This document shows, in pieces, positions 1 to 8,506 of a stretch of 53,995 nucleotides of DNA (position 1 is its first letter; each line of letters starts with the position of its first letter). The DNA comes from JAAYEL01 sp964344625 (GTDB lineage Bacteria; Bacillota; Clostridia; Tissierellales; Peptoniphilaceae). Both the position numbers and the translations under genes were made by a program. Below the pieces are notes generated by a model. The model did not search any database, had not been told where the DNA came from, and was given only the letters and a program-made list of their open reading frames with translations. Location: the NCBI GenBank assembly GCA_964344625.1, contig CAYFNZ010000004.1, forward strand, positions 1 through 53,995, in the 5' to 3' direction.

Positions 1-416
1 ACTATCTCAGACAGGGTGTGCCAAGCAAGGACTGCACATTTTACCCTGGCTGGTAATACACTGATGTTTTTTAGGGCGATAGCGTCTTCAAGCTTTTCCA
101 GTTCTTCTTCGTCTTGAATTTCTCCCTTAATCATACCTATGAAGGTTTCTGCCAATTCTTTTGCCTCTTCAAGGGTCTTTCCCTTGATGTCATCTACCAT
201 CATAGAGGCTGATGCTTGAGAGATAGCACAACCTATTCCCTCGTAGCTGGCATCTTTTATGATTCCATCTTCCACCTTTAGGTTCAAGCTTATTTCGTCC
301 CCGCAGCTTGGGTTGTGGCCCAACTCACTGTGAGTCTTACCTTCTAAAGGTCTCTTATTAAATTTATTAGTAGAGTGTTCTCTGATTAATTCTGTATATA
401 TTTGCTTTAATTCCAT
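1..416 (-). CDS. sufU: SufU, Fe-S cluster assembly protein (3' end cut by window edge)
   Basis: SufU is the zinc-containing sulfur acceptor that takes persulfide from SufS and passes it to the SufBCD scaffold. My translation from ATG 416 runs 138 codons to the window edge, so only the last few residues are missing. The zinc ligands of the family are all visible: Cys38 and Asp40 in NPSCGD, Cys63 in GIGCAISQAS, and Cys127 in KCAVLAWHTL. The start ATG shares one base with the sufS stop (TAATG), which indicates translational coupling. This is the last gene of the suf operon seen here. Confidence is high. Confidence 0.93.
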   Translation of the reverse strand, partial: MELKQIYTELIREHSTNKFNKRPLEGKTHSELGHNPSCGDEISLNLKVEDGIIKDASYEGIGCAISQASASMMVDDIKGKTLEEAKELAETFIGMIKGEIQDEEELEKLEDAIALKNISVLPARVKCAVLAWHTLSEI

Positions 417-1630
417 TAAATCAACATCTCCTTTACAAGATACAAGGCTTCAATAAACTTGTCTATTTCCTCTTTTGTATTGTAAAATGCAACGCTTATC
501 CTGCAGCTGGCATTTATGCCCAAATACCTGTGTAGGACTTGGGTACAATGGTGGCCTGATCTTATGGCAACATTTTGATAGTCTAGAATCGATGCTACGT
601 CATGAGGGTGGACATCTTTCACATTGAAAATGATATTTGTCCCTTCTGGATTTTTCTTTGGATAATACATTTCTACAAAGTCCAAGTCGGAAAGCTTCTT
701 GGCCGCATAGGATATCAATTCATCTTCCCTCTTGCTGATTTCATCAAAGCCAAATTGGTCTATAAAGTCTATGGCTTTTCCTAAGGCATAAACCGCACCC
801 ACATTTTGAGTTCCCGCCTCAAACTTCTCTGGGCTAGGAGCAAAGGTAGACTCGTCCTCATGGACGTATTCAATCATATCACCACCGTATAAAAACGGAG
901 GCATGGCATCTAAAAGCTCTTTCTTACCATAAAGGACTCCTACCCCCATTGGGGAGAAAAGCTTGTGTCCGGAAAATGCATAAAAATCACAGCCTATTTC
1001 TTGGACATCGACTTTTTTATGGGCCGTATATTGGGCTCCATCAACTAGGGTTACTGCCCCATATTCCTTGGCAGCCTCTACCATTTCCTTGATAGGTATA
1101 TGGCAGGCTATAACATTTGAAGCTGCTGTCAAGGCGAGAATCTTGGTATTTTTGTTAAGCTTATTCTTGAAATCCTCCAGGTCTAGAGAGTAGTCATCAT
1201 CCAAGTAAAAATACCTAAGTTTAGCCCCTGTTTTTTCACAGACATATTGCCAGTTTACAAGGTTTGAATGGTGTTCTAAAACCGATACTAAAACCTCGTC
1301 TCCTTCTTTAAGATTCGTAAGTCCATAGGAATAGCAAACGAGATTTATAGATTCAGTTGTATTTTTTGTAAAAATAATTTGGTCCTTGGATTCAGCCCCT
1401 ATAAAGTCAGCCACCTTCTGCCTTACATCCTCATAAGCCTTTGTGGATTGGTAGGATAGCTTGTAGGCCCCCCTGTTAGGGTTGGCATTTAATTTAGTGT
1501 AGTAGTCAGTTAAGGCATCTATTACACATTGGGGTTTTAGGCTGGTAGCGGCATTGTCCAAGTAGACAAGATCTTTAGTTTCTTCATTTTGCAAGTATGG
1601 AAATAATCCACGAATCTTCTCAACGTCCAT
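416..1630 (-). CDS. sufS: Cysteine desulfurase SufS
   Basis: This is a group II cysteine desulfurase, a PLP enzyme that turns L-cysteine into alanine and an enzyme-bound persulfide for Fe-S assembly. At 404 aa it has the usual family length. The PLP lysine is K223 in FSGHKLFSP and the catalytic cysteine is C362 in RSGHHCTQ, typical of SufS rather than IscS. The aminotransferase V signature (LVDGAQ, around 195-200) is intact. It lies between sufD and sufU with one-base TAATG overlaps on both sides, so the three are probably translated together. Confidence 0.96.
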   Translation of the reverse strand: MDVEKIRGLFPYLQNEETKDLVYLDNAATSLKPQCVIDALTDYYTKLNANPNRGAYKLSYQSTKAYEDVRQKVADFIGAESKDQIIFTKNTTESINLVCYSYGLTNLKEGDEVLVSVLEHHSNLVNWQYVCEKTGAKLRYFYLDDDYSLDLEDFKNKLNKNTKILALTAASNVIACHIPIKEMVEAAKEYGAVTLVDGAQYTAHKKVDVQEIGCDFYAFSGHKLFSPMGVGVLYGKKELLDAMPPFLYGGDMIEYVHEDESTFAPSPEKFEAGTQNVGAVYALGKAIDFIDQFGFDEISKREDELISYAAKKLSDLDFVEMYYPKKNPEGTNIIFNVKDVHPHDVASILDYQNVAIRSGHHCTQVLHRYLGINASCRISVAFYNTKEEIDKFIEALYLVKEMLI

Positions 1631-2673
1631 TATAATGTTATTCCTTCATGTATATATTGTTTAACTTCTTCTCTCATTTGAGAATCTGGTATTAGGTCTA
1701 TGGTTGGGGTCATTTTAGCTTCAACTGCCAAGGCCTTGGCTTCTTTTTCGCTTAAGCCCCTGCTCATCAAGTAGAATAGCATATCTTGGTCAATCCTACC
1801 GGCTGATGCAGCGTGGTTACCCATGATGTCGTGTTCTGAAGCAAGTAGTAGAGGAAGGGCTATAGATTTAACCTCTTCATCTATCAAGGTTACAAATTCT
1901 TCTTCATTTCCTACAGAGCCATTTGAGCCTGTCTTAAAGTCTAGGGTACCTGCAAATCTCTTTCTTGCAAGGTCTTTTAGGGCTCCATTCACCTGCATGT
2001 CAGAAATGGTTTCCTTGCCCCTGTGGTTTACAAGGTAATTTATGTCATGGATCCTTTCCTTGTCTACAAAGTAGGCTGAATGAATCATGGATTCTGCCTT
2101 TGGATTTAAGAGGTCACAAACGTAATTAGTGTAGGCTTCCTTTGATCCAAGGTCTACTTGTACCAAGTCAACTTTGGCCCCTTCTTCAACTGAAGAAACC
2201 ATTGAAACCATGCTTACAGCCTTATCAGATAGCTTTTGAACCAAGACTAATTTTAGGTAAGAATCCTTTTCTGCCCTAATCCTAATTAGAGTATTTCTAA
2301 ATAGGTCAAGGTCTTTTTCAGACTTGTAGTCGAAAATCAAGGTAGCCTTGGCACCTTCTTCAAGGTGGATTTCTTGTAAGTCTATTAGCTCATCTTGGGT
2401 CTTATCAAAGTTAATCTTGTAAGTTTCACTAATTTCTGTGTTCTTTTTTACAAGTGTATGATTTGTCCAATTTCTGTCTTTTTCATTTATATCAAGTACT
2501 TCCCTTGAAAGCCCGTAGGTCATATGGTCAAAGTAGTCATGCTTTATGCCTTCAACTATCCTATCTTGGTAGTCTCTAAATTCCCTATTTCCAGCATATG
2601 GCACCTTTACATTCGCATGGTTTGCCTTTAACCATCTCCAAGTAAGCTTAGGAAGAATATTTAGTTTTTCCAT
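1630..2673 (-). CDS. sufD: Fe-S cluster assembly protein SufD
   Basis: SufD is the partner of SufB in the SufBC2D scaffold complex. The 347-aa protein carries the right-handed beta-helix core typical of the SufB/SufD family and ends in the conserved C-terminal helical block (HAASAGRIDQDMLFYLMSRG). It is shorter than proteobacterial SufD (about 420 aa), which is common in Firmicutes. It starts 16 bases after sufB behind a TAGGAGGT ribosome site, and its stop overlaps the sufS start. The assignment against SufB rests on operon order and the divergent N-terminus. Confidence 0.93.
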   Translation of the reverse strand: MEKLNILPKLTWRWLKANHANVKVPYAGNREFRDYQDRIVEGIKHDYFDHMTYGLSREVLDINEKDRNWTNHTLVKKNTEISETYKINFDKTQDELIDLQEIHLEEGAKATLIFDYKSEKDLDLFRNTLIRIRAEKDSYLKLVLVQKLSDKAVSMVSMVSSVEEGAKVDLVQVDLGSKEAYTNYVCDLLNPKAESMIHSAYFVDKERIHDINYLVNHRGKETISDMQVNGALKDLARKRFAGTLDFKTGSNGSVGNEEEFVTLIDEEVKSIALPLLLASEHDIMGNHAASAGRIDQDMLFYLMSRGLSEKEAKALAVEAKMTPTIDLIPDSQMREEVKQYIHEGITL

Positions 2674-2689
2674 ATCTATCCTCTACCTC

Positions 2690-4096
2690 CTAACCTATTG
2701 CGCCTTCAAGTTCTAGATTGATTAAGTTATTCATTTCTACGGCATATTCTAGTGGAAGTTCCTTGGCAATTGGTTCAGCAAAACCACGAACTAGCATGGA
2801 CTTTGCTTCTTGTTCAGAAATTCCCCTGCTCATCAAGTAGAAAATCTTATCGTCATCAATCCTACCGATTTTTGCTTCATGACCTAGGTCAACGTCATTG
2901 TTGTCTATTACGATAGCTGGTATAGTATCTGAAACTGATTCGTTGTCTAGCATTAGGGATTCACATTCTACTGTGGCTTTTGATCCCTTTGCGTTCTTAG
3001 TAAACTTAACTAGGCCCCTGTAAGTTGCTATACCACCTGACTTTGAGATTGATTTTGACATGGTTGTAGAAGATGTATTTGGAGCAGCGTGGATGATTTT
3101 GGCCCCTGTATCTAGGTTTTGACCAGCACCTGCAAAGGAAATGCCTGTAAATTCTGACTTGGCATTTTCCCCTAAAAGATATGATGATGGATAAAGCATG
3201 GATACCTTTGATCCAAATGAGCCTGATACCCATTCAATCTTTGCATCTTCCTTAACTATGGCTCTTTTTGTATTTAGGTTGTACATGTTTCTTGACCAGT
3301 TTTCAATAGTTGAATACCTCAAGGTAGCTCCCTTTTTAACGAAAAGTTCTACCGCACCTGCGTGGATATTTACAACGTTGTATTTTGGAGCGGAACACCC
3401 TTCTATAAAGTGACAATAGGCCCCTTCTTCAACTATGATTAAGGTGTGTTCAAATTGACCTGCCCCTGGGGCATTTAGCCTGAAGTAGGATTGTAGAGGG
3501 ATGTCAACATTTACCCCCTTCGGAACATATACAAAGGATCCGCCAGACCAAACAGCATAATGAAGGGCTGCGTACTTGTGGTCATTGGCAGGAATAGCCT
3601 GCATGAAATATTCCTTTACTATTTCTGGATATTTCTTTAAGGCTGTTTCTATATCTGTATAGATTACCCCTTGTTCAAGTAGGTAGTCTTTGATGTTGTG
3701 ATAAACAATTTCAGAGTCATATTGGGCACCTACACCTGAAAGTGAATCGATTTCAGCTTGTGGGATTCCCAAATCATAAAATGTTTGCTTGATATCATCT
3801 GGTAAATCACCCCAATTACCCTTCATATCAGATTTTGGCTTGATATAGGTGGTGATGTCATCGATATTAACTTCGCTGATATCTGGTCCCCAAGGTGGAT
3901 TTTCCAATTCATAGAAGAGTTCCAAGCCCTTTAATCTATATTCTAGCATCCAAGCTGGTTCATCTTTTTCTGAAGAAATCAGTCTTACTATGTCTTCAGT
4001 TAAACCCTTGTCTGAAATCTTTGCGTATTCAAATTTATTTTTTTTGTCGAAGATACCCCTATCGATATCAGCGACTTGTGTTCTTTTTCTTTCCAT
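2690..4096 (-). CDS. sufB: Fe-S cluster assembly protein SufB
   Basis: SufB is the main scaffold subunit on which Fe-S clusters are built, working with SufC and SufD. I place the start at ATG 4096 (MERKRTQVADIDRG), giving 468 aa, the usual length. A longer frame back to 4138 opens with TTG inside the end of sufC and adds 14 residues unlike SufB. The chosen start lies one base after the sufC stop. Conserved parts include the N-terminal EPAWMLEYRLKGLELF, the beta-helix core, and the C-terminal HEAKIGRIDDDKIFYLMSRG block with its family histidine. Confidence 0.95.
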   Translation of the reverse strand: MERKRTQVADIDRGIFDKKNKFEYAKISDKGLTEDIVRLISSEKDEPAWMLEYRLKGLELFYELENPPWGPDISEVNIDDITTYIKPKSDMKGNWGDLPDDIKQTFYDLGIPQAEIDSLSGVGAQYDSEIVYHNIKDYLLEQGVIYTDIETALKKYPEIVKEYFMQAIPANDHKYAALHYAVWSGGSFVYVPKGVNVDIPLQSYFRLNAPGAGQFEHTLIIVEEGAYCHFIEGCSAPKYNVVNIHAGAVELFVKKGATLRYSTIENWSRNMYNLNTKRAIVKEDAKIEWVSGSFGSKVSMLYPSSYLLGENAKSEFTGISFAGAGQNLDTGAKIIHAAPNTSSTTMSKSISKSGGIATYRGLVKFTKNAKGSKATVECESLMLDNESVSDTIPAIVIDNNDVDLGHEAKIGRIDDDKIFYLMSRGISEQEAKSMLVRGFAEPIAKELPLEYAVEMNNLINLELEGAIG

Positions 4097-4097
4097 C

Positions 4098-4832
4098 TTA
4101 GTCTTCTTTCTTAAAACTCCTGTATCCATTTTCTTCAATTTCTTGAATCAATTCCTTGCCACCAGTCTTAACCAACTTTCCATCAACTATGATATGGACA
4201 AAGTCTGGTTCAAGGTTTTCTAAGATTTGGCTATGGTGAGTAATAATTAAAACCGCTTTTTCATCATTTAAGAAGTTTTTTACACCTTCTGAAACGATTC
4301 TAGTGGCATCTACGTCTAAACCAGAGTCTGTTTCGTCAAGCATTACAAACTTAGGGTCTAGGACCTTCATTTGAAGGATTTCATTTTTCTTCTTTTCACC
4401 ACCTGAAAAGCCTACGTTTAGGTATCTTTCAGCATATTCTGGTGAGAATTTCAATTCTTCCATAATCTTTTTTAAGTCCTTCTTGAACTTTAGTACTGGG
4501 ACATTTTCCCCGGTAACTGCCATCTTAGCAGCCCTTAAAAAGTTTTCTACTGTAATGCCTGGTACTTCTTGAGGTGTTTGAAAACTCAAGTAAATACCCT
4601 TTCTAGCTCTTTCATCTGCAGTCAATTCAGTGATGTCTTGGCCTTCAAATTCTATACTTCCTTGTGTTACTGTATATTTTGGATGTGCCATGATAGCGTT
4701 CATTAGTGTTGATTTACCTGCACCATTAGGCCCCATAACAACATGAATTTCTCCAGGATTTATTGTTAAATCTATTCCTTTTAAGATTTCCTTATCTTCA
4801 ACGTTAACCTTTAGGTTTTTGATATTAATCAT
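4098..4832 (-). CDS. sufC: Fe-S cluster assembly ATPase SufC
   Basis: SufC is a soluble ABC-type ATPase that drives conformational change in SufBCD; it is not a transporter. The 244-aa protein has Walker A (GPNGAGKST), the Q-loop (SFQTPQEVPG), the signature FSGGEKKKNEILQM typical of SufC, Walker B with the D-loop (FVMLDETDSGLDVD) and the H-loop (IITHHSQIL). It is the first gene of the operon, preceded by AAGGAG six bases before ATG and by the promoter at 4864-4892. Confidence 0.97.
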   Translation of the reverse strand: MINIKNLKVNVEDKEILKGIDLTINPGEIHVVMGPNGAGKSTLMNAIMAHPKYTVTQGSIEFEGQDITELTADERARKGIYLSFQTPQEVPGITVENFLRAAKMAVTGENVPVLKFKKDLKKIMEELKFSPEYAERYLNVGFSGGEKKKNEILQMKVLDPKFVMLDETDSGLDVDATRIVSEGVKNFLNDEKAVLIITHHSQILENLEPDFVHIIVDGKLVKTGGKELIQEIEENGYRSFKKED

Positions 4833-4863
4833 CTCATACTCCTTAATTTTTCATTACTCTTAA

Positions 4864-4892
4864 AGTATATTATTTTTGTCGGGATTAGTCAA
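4864..4892 (-). promoter_or_regulatory. suf operon promoter (sigma-A type)
   Basis: On the minus strand TTGACT (4892-4887) is followed by a 17-base spacer and TATACT (4869-4864), close to consensus. The -10 lies about 30 bases upstream of the sufC start codon. This is read directly from sequence and has not been mapped. Confidence 0.72.
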
Positions 4893-4898
4893 TTTCAC

Positions 4899-4915
4899 TT
4901 GACAAATATTGTCAA
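4899..4915. promoter_or_regulatory. Inverted repeat upstream of the suf promoter (possible regulator site)
   Basis: TTGACAA and TTGTCAA form perfect 7-bp arms around a 3-base centre. The element ends 7 bases upstream of the suf -35 box, a position that suits an activator or an upstream repressor site. No regulator gene is nearby, so the binding protein is unknown. Confidence 0.5.
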
Positions 4916-4949
4916 AATCCTAGTTTTTGCCTAGGTTATATTGACTCCT

Positions 4950-4987
4950 AAATGAAAAGAGGAAAGTCACACAAAATAACTTACCTC
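4950..4987 (-). terminator. Putative terminator of the 244-aa gene
   Basis: The arms at 4959-4967 and 4979-4987 pair over 9 positions with one mismatch. On the minus strand they are followed by TTTTCATTT. It lies between the stop of the gene at 5019 and the suf regulatory region, and so would insulate suf. Confidence 0.5.
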
Positions 4988-5018
4988 CTCATAGTCTAAT
5001 TATTCTTTATGACCAAGG

Positions 5019-5753
5019 CTATGAATACCACCTTGGATTTATGGATGTTGATAAGTAAATACCTGCCATTTTTTCATATGACTCTTTCATATTGTCAACA
5101 TCCCTAATTTCTTGGTCCCTATAGTTTTTTATAGCTTTTTCGTCTTCTAAGACTTCAAGCTTGGTAAAAGGAAACCTATTTTTCATGTCTATAATTCTAG
5201 ATTCTAGGTCTTTTATCTCCTTGTTCATGGCTTCATCTGATATAGCCGGTTTGTACCTTCTGAGGTCATCAAGGCTATTTGAAATCCTAAATACCCTCTT
5301 AAAGTTTCCCTTTTCCATAGCGCTTGTAAAGTCCTCCCAAATCTCAGTTGCCTTTTGAGACCTATTTAAGAAGGGGCTGGCCTTTGTAATTATGGTTTCA
5401 AGGGCATGATCCAGGCCTTGGTCCAAAAAGAACTTAAGCTTTGAATATTCTTTGGAATTTACCTGCATCTTTCTTTTTAGGTCCTTAATCTGCTTAGCTA
5501 GGTCATAAAATTCCTGTTTTGCCCTATAGTCTATAAAGTTGTTAAACTGGATTGAGTTGTCATTTGGCAAAAAGAAGTTGTCTTCTAGCTTTTTATTTAT
5601 AATCATGGTTTCATAGATATTTTTCATCTTGGATAATTCTACGTCGCCAAAGTTTTCTATATACTTTTTCTCTAATAGGGATTTATAAAAATAATTGTTG
5701 TAATAAAAATATGTCGCAAGTTCGATATACTTTTTTTCTAATTCTAATTTCAT
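5019..5753 (-). CDS. Hypothetical protein, 244 aa
   Basis: I do not recognise this protein. It has no signal peptide, membrane segment or known catalytic motif. It is rich in charged residues and predicted helix, with heptad-like stretches around residues 85-110 (LAKQIKDLKRKMQ) and 180-200, so it is probably an all-helical cytoplasmic protein. The start ATG follows a GGAG ribosome site. The gene stands alone: the suf operon follows it in the same direction behind a possible terminator, and the Asp23 gene is divergent. Base composition matches its neighbours. Confidence 0.75.
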   Translation of the reverse strand: MKLELEKKYIELATYFYYNNYFYKSLLEKKYIENFGDVELSKMKNIYETMIINKKLEDNFFLPNDNSIQFNNFIDYRAKQEFYDLAKQIKDLKRKMQVNSKEYSKLKFFLDQGLDHALETIITKASPFLNRSQKATEIWEDFTSAMEKGNFKRVFRISNSLDDLRRYKPAISDEAMNKEIKDLESRIIDMKNRFPFTKLEVLEDEKAIKNYRDQEIRDVDNMKESYEKMAGIYLSTSINPRWYS

Positions 5754-5843
5754 AATAAACTCCGATCTAAAATATTAAGCCATATTACCGATTGGGCTGT
5801 TTTTATCCTTCATTGTAAGAATACTATACCACACTTTAATGAT

Positions 5844-5872
5844 TTGCAAATAGGCTGGCTTTAATTTATAAT
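5844..5872 (+). promoter_or_regulatory. Promoter of the Asp23 family gene
   Basis: TTGCAA (5844-5849), a 17-base spacer and a perfect TATAAT (5867-5872) lie 35 bases before the start codon. On the opposite strand, TTTGCA with TATAGT at a 16-base spacing in the same stretch could serve the divergent 244-aa gene. Confidence 0.7.
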
Positions 5873-5906
5873 TTATAGTATCAGTTTAACTAAACAGGAG
5901 GATATG

Positions 5907-6233
5907 ATGACAGATTTTAAAAATGGATCCGTTAAGATTTCAAACGTGATTATAGATCAATTAATTGCTGAATCAGCCTTAAAAATCGAAGGAGTAAAGG
6001 CTGTAGTAGGATATCACGACCATAAGGTAGATACAAAGAAAAAGGATTCTGTAATTTCCGAGATTAATGGAACTGATATGAAGATTTCTTTGAGCTTGAT
6101 ATTGAATACAAATAAAAAGATTGGTGAAATTGCCGAAAATGTTCAAAAAAATATTAAGGAACAAGTAAAGGTAATGCTTAACATCGACGTTACAGAGGTC
6201 AATGTTTACATCAAAAGTATAGAATTAGCGTAG
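5907..6233 (+). CDS. Asp23/Gls24 family envelope stress protein
   Basis: This 108-aa protein belongs to the Asp23/Gls24 (DUF322) family, small alpha/beta proteins linked to envelope stress and membrane anchoring in Firmicutes. It shows the family pattern: an N-terminal strand (GSVKISNVIIDQLIAESAL), the conserved IEGVKAV turn, and the C-terminal LNIDVTEVNVYIKSI strand. Two ATGs follow AGGAGG (5896-5901). I chose the second, at 5907, because it gives five bases of spacing while the first, at 5904, gives only two. The gene is monocistronic, with its own promoter and terminator. Confidence 0.88.
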   Translation: MTDFKNGSVKISNVIIDQLIAESALKIEGVKAVVGYHDHKVDTKKKDSVISEINGTDMKISLSLILNTNKKIGEIAENVQKNIKEQVKVMLNIDVTEVNVYIKSIELA

Positions 6234-6241
6234 TAAAACTC

Positions 6242-6276
6242 AAACGGCTATCTCAAAATGGGACAGCCGTTTTTTC
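6242..6276. terminator. Bidirectional terminator after the Asp23 gene
   Basis: AAACGGCT (6242-6249) and AGCCGTTT (6265-6272) form a perfect 8-bp stem followed by a T run on the plus strand. The minus strand has TTTGAGTTTT after the stem, so it may also end the converging fni transcript. Confidence 0.8.
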
Positions 6277-6287
6277 ATGGGCACTTT

Positions 6288-6551
6288 TTATTTAATAATC
6301 ATTACTATCAAGTTTGCAAGGCCTATTATCAAATAGATTGAACCTAGTAAGAGCCTTCTTTTCTTCTTGTCCAACTTGTATGATGCAAATTGCACTGATG
6401 ACAAGAGTATAAAGGACAAGGAAAGGGCTATTAAGGAATAGAACCTAGGCATCATTTTAGCATTTTCAATTATTATCAAAATTATGGTTATTAAAATCAT
6501 CACTGAGGATGCAGCATTTAAATAAACCTTTTTCTTAAGATCTTTATTCAT
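6288..6551 (-). CDS. Small integral membrane protein, 87 aa
   Basis: The function is unknown. The 87 residues hold three hydrophobic segments: about 13-29 (SSVMILITIILIIIEN), 36-56 and 69-86. A basic loop (KLDKKKRRLLL) lies between the second and third, which suggests a cytoplasmic loop. The start codon overlaps the end of fni by 8 bases, so it is co-transcribed and probably translationally coupled. It may be a membrane partner of isoprenoid metabolism, but nothing in the sequence shows this. Confidence 0.75.
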   Translation of the reverse strand: MNKDLKKKVYLNAASSVMILITIILIIIENAKMMPRFYSLIALSLSFILLSSVQFASYKLDKKKRRLLLGSIYLIIGLANLIVMIIK

Positions 6552-7557
6552 GGTGTATTTCCCTTAATTTTCCAGTTAATTTATATGGAACCTTCTTTAA
6601 TTCTTCAATATTCTTAGCTCCAAGTAAAAACATTATTACCTTGGTCTTATACATCAATTCTTCTAAGTATTCCCTGGCGTATTCATGGCCTCCATGAAGT
6701 AAAAACTTTAGAAGCTCTCCGCCTATGCCTACATAGTCTGCCCCTATAACTATCGCTTTTACTATATCTAGGGCAGTTTTTACGCCCCCACTAGCAATAA
6801 TTTTTAAGTCAGCAGAAACTTCTCTGGCATTTAAGATGGACTTTGCTGTAGGTACCCCCCAGTCATATAGTTCTGAAAAGTCCCTGTCTACATTCCTAAG
6901 GTTTTCAATCTCAATTAAATTTGAACCCCCAAGTCCCGATACATCTATGATATTAACCCCTGTTGATATGATTTTTTCAACAGTTTTTTTAGACATACCT
7001 GAGCCGATTTCCTTAACCATTACCCTGCCTGGGTAGGCCTTATTTATAGCCTTGATATTATCTACTATCCCTCTGAAGTCCCTTCTTCCATCCGGTCCAA
7101 CTATTTCTTGGGCTGGATTTATATGAAGGGCTATACCGTCAGCCTTGACATAATCGATGGCCCTGGTCACATCCTCTAGGCTTGAGGAAGCTTGAAGGTT
7201 TGCTAGCATGACTGTCTTTCTGTCTTCAGCAGCATGCTCCCCTAAAAATAGCTCTATGGCCTCTTCATCTTCAAACATAATATCTTGGTTGCCAATTTCC
7301 ATAGGTAGGTTTAGCTCTTTGGAAATCGTATAAAGGACTTCATTGATTTCTACGCTTTGTTCTGTACCGCCAGTAATAGCATTTATGACTAGGGGAAATG
7401 GTATTTCCTTACCGAAAAACTCCACTCTAGTATCTATTTCTGAAAAATCCATCTCTGGAAATGAGTTGTGTTCTATATATATGTCTGAAAATAAATTATC
7501 GGTCTGGTGGTTGCTTATTAAAATATTTTCTAATCTAACATTTTTCTTTTCTTCCAT
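6544..7557 (-). CDS. fni: Type 2 isopentenyl-diphosphate delta-isomerase
   Basis: This FMN- and NADPH-dependent enzyme interconverts IPP and DMAPP for isoprenoid synthesis. The 337-aa TIM barrel shows the family landmarks: RLENILISNHQ at the N-terminus, the ITGGT loop (around 61-65), MLANLQ, the substrate-binding INPAQEIVGPDGRRDF segment, the FMN-binding DVSGLGGSNL, and the phosphate-binding IASGGVKTALDIVKAI and IGADYVGIGGELL. It lies 75 bases downstream of thyA with no clear terminator between, so it may be part of the prfA-thyA transcript. Confidence 0.92.
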   Translation of the reverse strand: MEEKKNVRLENILISNHQTDNLFSDIYIEHNSFPEMDFSEIDTRVEFFGKEIPFPLVINAITGGTEQSVEINEVLYTISKELNLPMEIGNQDIMFEDEEAIELFLGEHAAEDRKTVMLANLQASSSLEDVTRAIDYVKADGIALHINPAQEIVGPDGRRDFRGIVDNIKAINKAYPGRVMVKEIGSGMSKKTVEKIISTGVNIIDVSGLGGSNLIEIENLRNVDRDFSELYDWGVPTAKSILNAREVSADLKIIASGGVKTALDIVKAIVIGADYVGIGGELLKFLLHGGHEYAREYLEELMYKTKVIMFLLGAKNIEELKKVPYKLTGKLREIHHE

Positions 7558-7632
7558 TTTTAATTAAACTCCAAATTAAACTTATCAAACTATAAAAGTT
7601 ATTTGTTAATCTCGGTAAAATCTATAAACAGG

Positions 7633-8505
7633 CTAAATGGCTATTGGAATTTGGTACTTTTTATCTGAAGGCTTATAGTCTATCAACTTAAAGTCGTCTA
7701 TGGTGAAATCTTTTAGTTCCTTTACCTCAGGGTTAATCCAAAGACTAGGTCCTTCTACATCACTATCTTCCTTCATAATCTCTTGGACCATTTCAGTATG
7801 CCTATCATATATGTGAAGATTTTGAACAAAGTGGACAAAATTTCCTGCTTCATAACCGGTAACTTGGGCTATCATCCTAAGCAAGACATAGTATTGAAAG
7901 GCGTTGATTCCTCCAGGTCCTGCTGCTGCTAGGAAGTCTCCACTTCTTTGTATCAGGGTCATATCAAGGTAGTTGCCCCTTACGGACCACATGGTCAAAA
8001 AGGCACATGGTATCAGGGTCATATCAGCCAAGTCATCAACATCATAAAGGCTAATAATCAGCCTTCTATTAAGTGGATTTGTCCTCAACTGACTTATCAA
8101 CCTGTCAATTTGATTAATATATTCTCCAGTTTCTGGTGATTTAAAGGTCTTTGCGGTTTGGTAACCATAGGCAGTGCCTAAAGACCCTTCTTCATTCATC
8201 CAGCTGTCCCAATACATAACACCATATTTATTTTTTAGCTTGTTTACATCATTACACTTGTCTTTATAAATCCATAAGATTTCCTTAATGGCAGTCTTCC
8301 AAGCAATCTTTCTAAGATTGGTTATAGGCACTTGGCCTTGTTCATATTCTACAAATTGTTGGGTCAGATACTTGGTAAATGCTTCTTGTGAAGAATCCTT
8401 ATCCTCCCACTTTGGTCTTACACTTGAATTAGTATCCCTTTCGGAATACCCGTTTTCTAGAATCTTTCTTGCCTTATCAATGAATATCTTATCGACCTTA
8501 CTCAT
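7633..8505 (-). CDS. thyA: Thymidylate synthase (ThyA, Bacillus ThyA-like form)
   Basis: ThyA methylates dUMP to dTMP using methylene-tetrahydrofolate. At 290 aa it has the layout of B. subtilis/phage phi3T ThyA: VPITNLRKIAWKTAIKELW-like N-terminus, NRRLIISLYD (phosphate-binding Arg), nucleophile Cys in LIPCAFLTMW, QRSGDFLAAAGPGGINAFQ, and the C-terminal LWINPEVKELKDFTIDDFKL. The residue after the nucleophile is Ala, where E. coli has His, and the GDxHIY-like motif reads QNLHIY. The first change also fits the Bacillus form, which has Val there as I recall it. It starts one base after the prfA stop. folA lies elsewhere, at 28170. Confidence 0.93.
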   Translation of the reverse strand: MSKVDKIFIDKARKILENGYSERDTNSSVRPKWEDKDSSQEAFTKYLTQQFVEYEQGQVPITNLRKIAWKTAIKEILWIYKDKCNDVNKLKNKYGVMYWDSWMNEEGSLGTAYGYQTAKTFKSPETGEYINQIDRLISQLRTNPLNRRLIISLYDVDDLADMTLIPCAFLTMWSVRGNYLDMTLIQRSGDFLAAAGPGGINAFQYYVLLRMIAQVTGYEAGNFVHFVQNLHIYDRHTEMVQEIMKEDSDVEGPSLWINPEVKELKDFTIDDFKLIDYKPSDKKYQIPIAI

Positions 8506-8506
8506 C

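Noticed and set aside
4097..4138. Longer sufB start inside sufC
   Set aside because: It needs a TTG codon and gives 14 residues unlike SufB; ATG 4096 gives the family's start.
7633..8505. Altered residues around the ThyA nucleophile as a sign of lost function
   Set aside because: The non-His residue after the active Cys also occurs in the Bacillus/phi3T form of ThyA, and the other conserved blocks are intact.
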